Shown one piece after another: positions 1-11,900 of a stretch of DNA of 64,000 bases. The DNA lies in contig JAJSPD010000002.1 of NCBI GenBank assembly GCA_021307315.1, positions 1,482,928-1,546,927 of the forward strand. Reading direction: 5' to 3'. The notes below the pieces were generated by a model, which was given only the letters and a program-made list of their open reading frames with translations, was not told the DNA's origin and made no database searches. The DNA comes from Bisporella sp. PMI_857. Its lineage: Eukaryota; Ascomycota; Leotiomycetes; Helotiales; Helotiaceae. The position numbers were made by a program, and so were the translations under genes. How positions within the stretch are numbered: position 1 is the first letter of the stretch; each line of letters starts with the position of its first letter.

Positions 1-1648
1 TCACAATATTGGTTGTCACGGCCGACTGTGATTGCCAGCCATATATTCCTGGAGGCGAGCTGTGGAAGCCGGGACGCTCCTGAACCGCAGGCAGTGAGAG
101 ATAGCTAGAGTCTGGGAAGGCCCCGTGAGATGGAGATTCCATATGTTGCTGAGGGGCTGAATATTGACGGACAGGTATATGACGAGTACCTGGAAGTTGT
201 TGAAATGATGTGGAAACTGGCTCTGATTGTGGTTGTGGAAGATGTTGTTGCAAGTCGCCAGAGATTATGCCGGGAGAGCCATCCGGCGTATGAATAACAC
301 CTAACTCTTCATCATCCTCGTCTTTCATACCCTCATCTTCACTCTCGTCATCGGTGGATATGTTTCGATCCCCTGACATGATTGGGATACGTGTACTGCC
401 ATCTTGAAAGATACAAGTTAGCTCGGGTTATAATGTTTTAAGAGGTTTAAAGTGTTATACCAATCTCTCCGTTTTTAAACCGCTCCTCTTGTTTGGCCAC
501 CTTGAAAATCTCTTTGAAAAACACTCTTTTGCTTGCATTATCAGTTTTCTCCTTGTCATTGAACCAGGGTGTCATGACTTCGAGCGCCGCATCTTCAAGC
601 TTTTTCACGTTAAGGCGAAGCTTCTGGGCTGAAGGGTGTTGCTGATCATACGGCTGAATTACCATGCGTAGAATGTGGACAAGTAACCGAACCCGCTCTG
701 TAACATGTTAGGTAAGTGATTCCAAACCGATTTAATAAATCTTACGTGGCTTCAAAAGATGATCGGGCTCTCTGTGCGGAACTCTTTCCTTCTTGTCTGG
801 TCCAGGCTCTAGCGGCCACCATGATGGAGCAGCCTCTGATCCTCTGGTGTAAGGGAAGTGTGTCTGTTTCTTCGGCTCAACCAACTTAACAAATGCCTTT
901 CCTATATGCTTGCACGCATTCTGTTGCAGATCTCGGAATCTCTGGTAGTAGAACTTTTCCACTTCTAATTCGTCTCCAATTACTAATTGTTGGTATCTTT
1001 GCGTTTGGACGGGAATGGCAGTGACCTCCGACTCTGCATAATGGCCAAAGAGTGATGGCCGAGAGCGCTTTCTCTGCCTGATGCTTGAATGTCCCACACC
1101 TCCCTCATCCGAATCACTCAACGACACCCGCCTCATTCTTCGTCGGTTATCCGACGATGAACCGGCACTCAACTCGTTACGATACTCTCCATCGTGCATA
1201 GAGGCTAAGACAAAACGTCAGCAGCTCAATTCTTTCAAAAGATATTTAGAGATACAGACCTTTTGAAGATCTTCTTAAGCTCCTCCGAAAGTTTGAACGA
1301 AATCGATCATCGAAAAATCTTTCTTGATATGGGGCTATTTGGCTAGAGCTATAGGTTTTCTCTATGCCATGTTCGTCAACCACGAAAAGAGCAAATTCTC
1401 GTACAGGGATACCCGCACATTCCTTCAGAGCAGATTCGACCGGCTTAATTGATTAATCTAGAGTTCATATACACAAAGCAATGCAAACTCACGAGTGCTC
1501 TGGGATGAAGAACTGGAGCAGGAGCAAATCGAGTCTCTTGATGATTGGTGTTTAAGAAAGAACGATCTGGACATTCCCCTGTCCAGGTACTATCCCTTGA
1601 GGGAAAGCTTCGACCTTGCGGCGGGAAGGACCCTTGAAGCTGAACCAT
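1..1648 (-). CDS. DUF2841 / YDR124W-like helical-bundle protein (3' end outside window)
   Basis: Spliced model: exons 1648-1493, 1443-1260, 1204-746, 697-461 and 402 to beyond base 1, all joining in frame. The start is the ATG at 1648; an in-frame GTG lies 15 nt upstream but is not a credible eukaryotic start. Exon 2 encodes a conserved-looking stretch (ECAGIPVREFALFVVDEHG). Exon 3 ends with the family hallmark region (YYQRFRDLQQNACKHIGKAF, then HFPYTRG and WWP...HREPDHLLKP), continued in exon 4 by RVRLLVHILR. This block is the DUF2841 domain of yeast YDR124W and of Aspergillus hrmA-cluster-associated proteins. The C-terminal part is acidic, then Gln/Pro/Ser-rich and without structure signals. 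Function is unknown; in Aspergillus fumigatus relatives sit in a subtelomeric cluster tied to colony and biofilm form. The intron after exon 2 uses a weak GTCTGT donor. Confidence 0.72.
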
Positions 1649-4600
1649 GGTGAAGATATACACGAACGATGGAGTATTGTCTAAGATGCGGTGCAGTGTA
1701 CCTGGAAGTACTCACAGTAGCGGTGAGATGTGCAAGTCGAGTTGTCGTATTGAGGGAGATAATCTAAGATATGTAGAATCAGGGCGGAAGTCGGGGTTGA
1801 CCAGATAGTTGTACTCTATTAGAATATCCAATGCTGTGGAGCAGGATCCAATTGCAGGCTTCGGGATCTAGAGCTGTTAGGGGACGCCAAATTAGTGGTT
1901 GATTCACCAAGATACGCCTTAGCGACTCAAAAGAATCAAGGGGCCCTGAACGGTGGCTGAGAAGGACCTGGGGTGGATAAGAAACACGAGTCCAGGCCAG
2001 GGATGCAAGGAAACAAAAGGAAAGAAAGAAGGCCAAAGACAAACAGAACTACAGGCACTGACGTACAACCACCATGCAGTAAAGACTGTTTGAAGGGAGA
2101 CTCTCTTTCCGAGAAACGAGCAGGGTCCCAGGATGAGACCTTTGGTAATGTTGCCGTCCACTGGAGGTCGGCTGCCCTCTTTGTGAGATAATGTGTGTGT
2201 AAGAGTTGCGAAGGGACGGTGACGCCTGAAGACGTCAAAAAATCATCAATGTGCTTAGGTGGTATCCTCTAGTCCTTGGTGTTGGAAACACAACAAATGT
2301 AACACAAAGCCAAGTAACCGGAAAGGCCAGGTCTGGGATGAAAGACAGGAACTTGGTGGAGCCTATGAGCACAAGATATAAGACAGGTCCGAGTTCGGTA
2401 TAGCAATAAATAATCAATGTAACTTAGCGTGAACCATTACCCGTAGAGGTTTGTTTGCGTCTCGTAGACGGCGGCGAAAGAACGGCCGGTCTGTCAGCAA
2501 CCTACGGGTGGAGGAGCCGACCGAGTTCATCGAAACCGTCCCGAGACCTGCACACCGAGGTAGGAGCCGAATTGTGAATATTGGTAACCCTTCGTAAGTC
2601 TCCACAGTACAGTGCAGCAGCTATGATGTTTGGTGGAGATGGAAAATGGGAAGAAATGAAGCTTATGCTCGCAATTCCGTTTGTTTCACAGCCCCTCGTA
2701 ATGGGTAAAGTTGCGAAAGGGAAAGGGAAAAAGAGGCAGACAGGCAGGCTGGCAGACGAAATGGGGTTGATTTGATGTGCTTGACAAGGTCAGCTTGTGG
2801 AATGGAATGCAAATTCTTGGCGGTGTCAAATGTTCAGACTGATTTACTGCACACAATTGGGGATTTGATTGCCTGCAGATTACCCCTCTATACTTTATAT
2901 CGCCTCTCAAAGTGGATATGGTATGCGCCGCTATTAGCTTTTATAACATTTCCCAAGATTCATAAATTGATCGTCTCCGGACGGCTATTGGTTCTTTCCT
3001 AGGCAAGTTTGTTATTGGCGTTGCATTTGACTTTATGCTGGGAAATAGAACGCAATGAACGCTGAAGTTTCTATCGGTGCTGAACGTCGGCGAATCTCGC
3101 TCCAGACCTACGACTTCGATCTTCTACAGGCTGTACAATCCTCACTAATTAGCATTATTTGGCCCATGCGTACCTGTCAATACGGCCACCCATGACTTGG
3201 CGGGGGGATGCAAGTATAAGCAAGCAATCGAGCCAAATCCGACAATTTTTCAGATTGCGGCAAGTAAGTGATCGATCTTGCGCCGCAGGAGATAAGTGAC
3301 AGATTCACACCTTGTTTGGACGGCTCCTCCACGATCGAGCAGGCTGCGCAGCCCACGAGGGTTTGCCAGATCAATGCGGGCCGGAAGATAAGACACAGCA
3401 AACAGGACATGAGTATGAATTTACAATCGCAAAGCAAACAGATGTTAGAGATGCTATAGGCTTTGATGATATTTCAACCCAATGTTGAGGAAGAGCGTAA
3501 TGAATGGAGCCTGCCTTGATTCACTAGTGAGAATCATCTTAGACTCCTGTGCGCTCCCCCGCTTCCATCCTCTCCGCGTCAATACCACATATCATGGCGT
3601 CGCTATCATAGAGACCAATGCCATTGCAGGTGGTGTCATGTAGTGCTACCAGAAAATGGCCTGGGGAACAGCGAGAGTGCAGCCGGTCGAGGTTGTAGTG
3701 GTACAAAAAGAGGATGTTAGAAGCAGCGCGCCGCCATGTCCCAAGAAGGTTCTTGCTATCAAAAATATCAATAGGATAAACCACACCCCAAATACTACTC
3801 GCATCTGGCAGCCTGGATGTTCAATTCGGACGGTGACTTACCCACCAATTATTGCGGCTGTATATTTGACGGATAGTCCATGAGGGGCATCACCTTGTGG
3901 AGCCAAGCTGGTGGATTATCAGTGACCAGCAAGGGGCACTCAAAGTTGTATACATGAGCAAAACCAAAAAAAGAGAGATTCATGAGTTGTGTTCCTGAAA
4001 CTAAGCTCCGACCGGCAAGGGACATTCGCATATTGATCAAATTGGCAATGCGAGGATTTTCAATTGACCCTGACCTCGGCCCAGAATTTTACAAGCCTGT
4101 TTTAACATGGTAGATACCAGATTGGCTGTAGCTACCCATGGCAAAAGTGAGTTGTCTGTTTAAGCTAATTCTTGTGCCGCTCATGTTCCTTCATCTAATC
4201 AACAACCCCCTACGTACCTGTACTACTCCACAAATTCGGATCGTCGTATCACTTCGTATCGAGTACCGCACAGTGTCCTACAAAACCTCCCGGACTATCT
4301 TGGGTGAAGATGACGATCTGAGAAGAGAGTGGATAGCGTGGGGGTTGTTCCATTACATGCAACATACTCAACAATATATCCTCTATGTATAGATCGCAAA
4401 GCAGCGAGTCTCCAAGCTCAGAATTTCTCTATTGATTCAAAAGATTGACATCGTATGCTTTGACGCTTATACTGCTGGGAACGCCAGCCTGCCATTTGGA
4501 ATATTGGCGGATGTGGCGGCAAGCTTTGAAAATTAACCAAAAATCGAATTTGGAGAGTCGGACCTTGCAACTGCGGGAACGGTGGCTCGCAGCATCAGCC

Positions 4601-7600
4601 TTGAGAATTCCATACTCAGACAAAAAGTTGAAAGGGCTCCCAGATATAACATTGTTTTTGTCTCCACATGCAATTCTTCGTATGTGAGAAGCAGCCAGCA
4701 GCAGCTGTGTTTGCAGGTTCTGGGCTCTAGCCCTTTCCAGCCGTGGGCGAAAATAGCAAAGCCACGGGAGCTAGGCTCTCCGTGTGGATGCAATAAGGTC
4801 TCGGGAGCGCTGTAGGCATAGTCTCCACCAGTTAACAGAGCGGTAGCCGTTGTTTCGAGGAGCGCTCGAGTCAGTCCGTGCGTGACGACCCCGCTGAAGC
4901 GATGCCACCCCGAACGCTCATCTCAGTGCTCAAGGGGCTATAGTGCGCGTTTTTGCGCCCCACATTCTGTTTGAGTCTCAGTGCATGTAAGCTGTGCCGT
5001 CCAGTACATCTGACGTCTGAAGCACCCTAAGTGGTTAGTTGTCTGGTGACGAGAGTCTGGCTATCGGGACGGTGGCTTATCTCGTTTCCGCCGGGCCGAA
5101 AGATCCTTTTTTTTTTTTTTTGCTTATATGTACTTTCCATGTACACTGCCGCCGCCCCCAGAACAAAACAAATCTTTGAAATAGGGGACGAATGCGTAAT
5201 CTGTGTCTAGAAAATTATATACTCATATATGCTGGTTTCCTAAAATATATGAAATGAAGCCTTTTAATCTTCCTTTTATGCCTGCATAGTCTCTACAAGT
5301 AGAGGTTGTACATGGTGATGCACAGGAGGAGTGTTATCGGATGAATGCGATTTTAGGGTGGGAAAGTCAGCGTGGTTGTGGGGTACAATTTCTACGTACC
5401 AAGCTTCCTTGAATAACAAACACATTCATCGTAAAGTGATCGCTATATACGCTGCCCTACAGTACAGATTCAAGAGGGCAAGATGTAGATAAGAGAAAGT
5501 CTAATTCTCGCTTGTACCCGATAAAAAAGGGGCTCGAAAGTTTAAAATGTAAACAAACATGCTCTGTATGTAACCTTGTACATTTTCGCAAAAAAAGAAG
5601 CAAAGGGCAAACACTGGCACTGCAAAATTCCAAAGTATCGCGGAACTTCCGATAGGAGCATCCTGTACAGGACCCCCCAAAAAGTCATATCGGTCTTATT
5701 AAGGCACGCCACACAACTGCCGGGGGAATTAAACTGCATCAAAAAGAAACTTCCAAGCTCTGCCAGATACATCAAGCCTCTACCCCTCGCGACGATTTCT
5801 GCAAGTTGTCGCAGAGTCGTTACACAAAAAGAAAAGACACTGGTTCCCATCGCCTGCCCGGATCATCTTCCCCGCTCCAATCAAGGTTCTCCCTTCACAA
5901 ACCTGCCCGAAAAAGTAAAAATTAACAAGACGGGAGGGAAGCAAAGCAGCCACTAGCAAAGCAGCCATCACCATCAAGATATATATCAAAGCGCGAATTT
6001 TCAGGTCCAGAACACCGGGTCGTCTGGTCACCTCTCACTTTGCTTGGCGATCGACAGTCTACCCGTTCCGCCCCCGCAGAATGACCGTCGTCTGCTCGCT
6101 TCTTGGAGTGGGGGACAGGTCTGGTCTGGTCTTTGACATTGTGGTTACATATCACCAAGAACATCTACCGCTCCGCGCTCTAGATGGCATCACCGAGCAG
6201 GCACGAGTCATTTCCAGAGGACGAGACTTTCGTAGTCAAGTCCAGCATTACGGCAAACCGAAACTGGTTTCGGGACGTCTTGTCTCGTCTCGGTTCGGCA
6301 TGTCACCTTAAGGTTACCAAAGCTCACGCCTAAGATTGTCGTATTATTAACACGGAGTGTCAGCCAAATTATCGCAACAGCCAGCCGTCACCAATTTATA
6401 AATTGTGATTTACGGACAATGTGGAGGACTAAGAACAGAAAGGCCGGTTCTAATATATAGTTGCCCGGCGTTAAAATCTTACCCGCATGAACTAACGGTC
6501 ATGTGAAAGAAGGAGATGGTAATGGTGGTGTCATATGCTTGTTCTCGGAGGAGTTATATAAAGTATTATCTTGCACAATGATGTAGTATTACTATAATGC
6601 GCCTTGAAGCCCAGTCTGTGATGGCTGACGCGCGAAGCGAATAATAATAGGCGACGATAATGTCGATGTGAATATGTGGCGGGAGCTTTCATGTCATAAA
6701 ATAGTATTCGCAACTTATCCCACCTGTAGTTACTCACTCTCAGAGCCTACAGCCAATGAATTCTCATCATCCAAGATCTTCGGAAATGGCACCCTTCTCC
6801 TTTCAAAGGCGCCTGGGACAAATGCTCCGTATAATAGGACCTGACAAAGATCTGCGCTTTGAATCAGATTGGCACACTTGCCAAAGGTTCTTGCCTTATT
6901 AAAATTACCGACCATCTGCTTAGATAAAAATCCTACCCCAAAGTGGAACATTGCAAAAATGTTCCCAAGACTTTCCTCTTATTGAGGTTTGCTTGATTCA
7001 GTTTTCGTATTCATCCCATAACCCTTCCTACATTGTTTCATTACGTATATGTCAATTTAATCGTCCGCCCAGAGCTTCTTATGAACCTACAGGTACGTCC
7101 AAGATATAGAATTACACTGCTTCACTGCTATTCACTGCTAGCTATAAACACCGAGAAGGGAGCCCAGCATTTACTGGTATCGACCGTCCTCTAGAATCAC
7201 ACCCTCAACAACAGGGGCATTGTTTCCATTCTGATACATTAAACAGCCCCTTAATATCAATATATTCTAACCTGGCCATCTGGAAATCCTTCTTCCGAAC
7301 TCAGATCCCCCCAATCTGGACCAGACATCTCACTATCTGTGGAGAATGCTCATGGGTGGCATAGAGCACCACTACTGTATCTCAACGCTCCTCTATCAGC
7401 CGATCTCTAATATCTGCTGATTTCATTCACTCTAGCATCTCCTCTCGTGTACTGCTTGTCTATTCGCATACCTCTTAGCTTTATCCATATTAAAGGATTC
7501 AGGGTCCCTCAGCGTAGCAACACCACGACCCCAGAAATCGGGGACCCGGTATATCCTCCCACCAGGTGTTACACAAGTTATTGTGCCCAATCTATCAACC

Positions 7601-8958
7601 ATGCCTGCCATGTGCAACGCTGCCTATTCTACCAGCAAGAAAGCATATGCCGATCGCAACGCATTTTAACTTACCAACCAGAGCAGAGTCCTTAACTCTA
7701 CCCTCATTAATTCGCGTCACACATCAGACGTAATTGGATGGATCGCTCTCTAATATGCAGTCGCGATACACACACTCGTGTCTCTCTTGCATTCGTCAGT
7801 CTTAAGGTTTTATTTCTTCCGATTCGGATTTCTCCAGGCTATGCAGCTACCATGATAGTTCATGCAAGGCTTCTATAGCTGTAGAATTATAACCTGGACC
7901 TTGAGTTAATGCCTGCATCGTCTCTCAGGGCTGCAGTGAACAGCTCTCCACGAACCATATCGAGGAGATATAGTGTTCGCTTGCTCTTCATAGGGTGTCA
8001 CAGGAGAAAGACGGCCGTCCAACTCATTGCCGTGTCCTTCCGACTAATCGTACAAGGAAGCAAGGATATCAAACAGCATATTGCGGATGCCGACCACCAA
8101 AATAAGAGGTGAACGCGTAACTAAACCTACTAAGAACCCGTGAGCTACTAATATGCAGCGGCACAGCCCCTCATCATTGAGTACGAATGGGCTAGATGAA
8201 CAAAGCTGAAGTGCACGAGGATGCCTAGCCAGCATATAAGCCGGCAATCAAACTAACAGCTCACGCAACACGCAGCATGTAGCATCAAATGAACGACAGA
8301 CTTGGCTAGATTTAATATCCCGAACCAAGGTAAACGGCCGCGAACTTTCGACAAATAGAGAACCAGGAGCACAAGATATGACCGTAGCAGAAGGCTCTTA
8401 GCTAAGCAGCTCAGTGGGAAGCATAGGATAAAAGTTTGAATGGGGGAGGCTTTGCTGGACGGTCATCCAACCAGGCCAAAGGTACCAAACAGCCAGATAC
8501 ATGAACTGACTTACACGGTAATCGGGAGTTTCGTCTAAATAAACCCCCAGTGATAAAAGTAGGAACCGTACTGAATGGGGCCGCTGCCTCTTTTGCGTGA
8601 ATTGCTTATATCAATATATGTGATGGAATGCACTCCAGACAGGTCATGCAAGAAGGGTCCTCATTCAACAGCATATGCAGGCACACCTACCTGCCCATCA
8701 ACAACCCACAGAAGAAGCTCTATACTTACCTACGGCGATATGGTATATCTCCCACCTTAAAATCTCTAGAATTTAAATGTTAAAAGGATTATGGTTATAT
8801 GTACATTGATTCCTTTCGCGTTGAATTGTTCCTACATACATAACTTTTTCTGTTGTCCAATCTAAATAGTTAAGTATTGCTTGCTCATTCCGTGTGCCAT
8901 TGTCCATATGCTGCGGTACTAGTAACACACCATTTATATCACCTTCTGATCCCTGACT
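1649..8958. other. gene-poor 7.3 kb interval
   Basis: No reading frame here exceeds about 126 codons, none resembles a known family, and the longer ones on opposite strands overlap as chance pairs do. No pair of short frames could be joined across plausible introns into a recognisable protein. The only low-complexity item noted is a T tract at 5107-5121. The interval separates two minus-strand genes and must hold the 5' region of the DUF2841 gene and the 3' flank of the ABC transporter. Non-coding transcripts cannot be excluded. Confidence 0.5.
5107..5121. repeat. poly-T tract
   Basis: An uninterrupted run of about 15 T within the gene-poor interval. It is probably a neutral homopolymer, or a relic of a retroposed poly-A tail on the other strand; no adjacent element was recognised. 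Confidence 0.8.
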
Positions 8959-11900
8959 TTACTTCACACCATCGAGCAACCCCGCTTCCCTCACCAGCTT
9001 GTAAAACAACCCTTTACTCTCAATCAGCTTCTTTGGCGTATCAAATTCTTTCACATGCCCTGCCTCTAGCACCACAATCCTATCACTGTCTAAAATCGTA
9101 TTGATACGGTGTGCAATGGTGATAATGGTGCGTTTAGAGAATAGCGGCGAGCGTAAGGTATTTTGGAGAAGCGCGTCGGTCTCCACGTCGACCGCTGCAG
9201 TAGCTTCATCAAGGACAAGGATGTTGGATGGTGCCAAAAGAGCGCGTGCAAGAGATACAAGTTGACGTTGCCCCTGTGAGAGGTTGGATCCGCTAGGTGA
9301 TATTAGTAAGAGATGACTAGGGGTGCTATGGAAACTGCCAATAAAACAAGTCGAGACGTGGCCATACGAAGGCATAGTCTGTCTCGGGTAGATATACCCT
9401 GATAGGAAAAATAGAAATAATGATAGGCTGAAGAATTACCCACCCTTCATTGATTTTCGCTTCAAGGCCGCCATGCATGCTAGAGACGTGATCTTTTAAC
9501 CTGGCATGCTCTATATCATTCGTCAGCGTCATGGCCTTGAATAAGCCCACAGAAGCCGTATGGTGGGCATGAGCCCATATCTTCGCCCAAGGAGCTGACT
9601 TACCAAGCACACTCCACAACTCGGTGTCGTCGTGTATATGGCCAGGGTCTAGATTATCCCTGATGGTTCCCTCGAACAGAGCCGCATCCTGGGGGATGAT
9701 CGCTAGCCGGCGTCTTAGGTCCAGTAGCCCTATCGTGGAAGTGTTTAGAGCATCAATGCCGATATTGCCCTCACTTGGCTCGATAATGCGAAACAACGCA
9801 AGGGTCAGCGAACTCTTCCCCGCTCCAGTGCGACCTACGACACCGATTTTTTCGTGAGCTTTGATATCGAGGTTGACATCCTTTAACACGAGATCTAAGC
9901 CTTCGCGATAGCGCGTGCTGTAGTTGTTGAAGGTCACCGCACCATGAGCGGGCCAGCTGATTGGTGGCCGGTTTCGATGAATCACCTCAGGCGCCTCGCT
10001 CGGGAGGCGAGAATACTCCAGTACCCGTTCTACAGAGACAATGTTGGTCTCTACTTCTACCGTCTGGCGCACAATCCAATTGAGGGACTGGGTAATCTGT
10101 AGGGCATAGGCCATTGCCAGACCAACGAAGCCGGCAGAAAGTCCGCTACCGCTCGCCACCGAGATAATGGAGAAACCGGCTGAGGCCAGGATGATAATTG
10201 AACCAAGAAACTCGAGTCGCACTGCGAGCCATCTAAACAAGATTAGCAGGAGCCGAGGCAAGTGAAAGGAAGTACAAACCTATTCGCATTGATAGATGGA
10301 AAGTACGCTCGAATGTTAGCATCAACCCGCCATTCATTTTCTTGCGCAAAGCGTCCTTGCTGTCGGTATGCCCGAATGGTCGTGATACCACCGAGTGATT
10401 CTTGAAAGTGCGCATATATAGGGCTTTTGCTTACACTGTCAAGGCGCTTGAGCTCTCTTGATGTGCGCAGATAGTAACGTTGGACCCAGTAGTAAATTAA
10501 TGCCAGAGGCACGATCAATGCAATGAAGACAGGGGTCGAGATTGAAATGACGACCAAAGTGAACGCTGCCCGTGCCGTGTTGACAAAGAGCATATTAAAA
10601 GTCCTTGCAAGTACCTATTCACATTAGTACATTTGAAGTACCTGAATGAACAACGATATACTTACTTCATCTACCCGGTAAATATCACTATTTCGAAAAT
10701 TAAAGTTAGTAATTGGCCTTTCAATAATGTCTTGGGAAGGAATGTAATGTCACACGGCATAGGCATGGGCAAATCGGTGAAAGCAGCCGAGAAACCACAT
10801 GCACTGGACTGAATTCGGACAAAAGTTCACAACAACCCAGCCAGCCAGTGAAAAAATTAAGAGGTAACACAAGAAACAAGGCGCATTTTTCATGCACGCT
10901 CAGACTTCCCCCGCACAGTAAGCATGCAGCCATGGACCAAGAGGCACCCCAGTACTATTTCCCAAGGATCTGGCGCTGACCAAAAGGATGAAATCCATGC
11001 CTATAGTGACATCAATGAAACGCTGGGATCATTGGGACCACGAACCTTGAGAATCGATTCAGAATACGACCAGCTGGTGTTCTATTATTCGGCTATTGGT
11101 TAGCCACTGACATGGTTAGTCTGGTAACAAGAGGACTCACGTTTCGAAGAAACTCATGGGCGATCGGAATATTGCAAATGCCATCCTTTCGTGAAGCTTC
11201 CTAGATGCCTTTAACGGATGTTGGTTAGCTTCCGTCTCCACATTGCATGACGCGAAAGACCAGCCTGAATTTTGTTTCTACTCACCTCGATTGAACAGAA
11301 GATCCACAAGATTAACGTTTGTACAACAACAAGTCCGGCAGAGCCAATCCCCAGAGCGAAATATATGCCTATGTAAAATCCCACTCGCGGGTTCTTGCCT
11401 GAGTTACCGTTGACTTCAGACCAATTTTTGAGCCACACACTCCCGCCTGTGAGCGGTCAGCGAGCTGCATCGAACGCATAAACAAAAGGTAGAGGCTCAC
11501 CTATCTGTGCAGTTTGCGCACCGATCAGCATGAACAGGTAAATCGCTACAGCAAATACATTGCTGGTTTTGGCATACTCCGCATAAACTACAAAGTTAGT
11601 CATGGATCAGGCTTCTGGGGAAGCGGACTTACCGTTCCATTTCACTTTCCCTTGCTCTGAGAACTCCCTGCCTTGTTTTGTCTTCGTGGACGGTTCCTCC
11701 TCATCGCGAAGTTTGCCTCGAGGATTCAAAGTTGCTGTACTGGCTCGTCTGAGAGTGCCAGTGCTCATTTGGCGCCGCTTTGGGCTAGATGGGCCGGTCC
11801 TGATTGGTGCCATCTGGGTGGGATGTTCTTGAGCTTCTTCCAGTTCCTCCTTCTCCTCGTCATCTATGGGTTCATCTACATCTGCCGTGGTGGAGGAGCT

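Noticed and set aside
2414..2605. GC-rich patch with possible stem structure, considered as an RNA gene
   Set aside because: No cloverleaf, no TTCGANTC-type box, and no other RNA signature could be found.
5576..5956. 126-codon plus-strand frame (longest in the gene-poor interval)
   Set aside because: Composition is Lys/Pro/Ser-rich without domain pattern; a nearly as long frame lies opposite; no splice context. Chance frame.
9326..9443. Unspliced C-terminal extension of the long ABC transporter frame
   Set aside because: It reads through an intron; splicing at GTGGGT restores the family motif GGSNLSQGQRQ.
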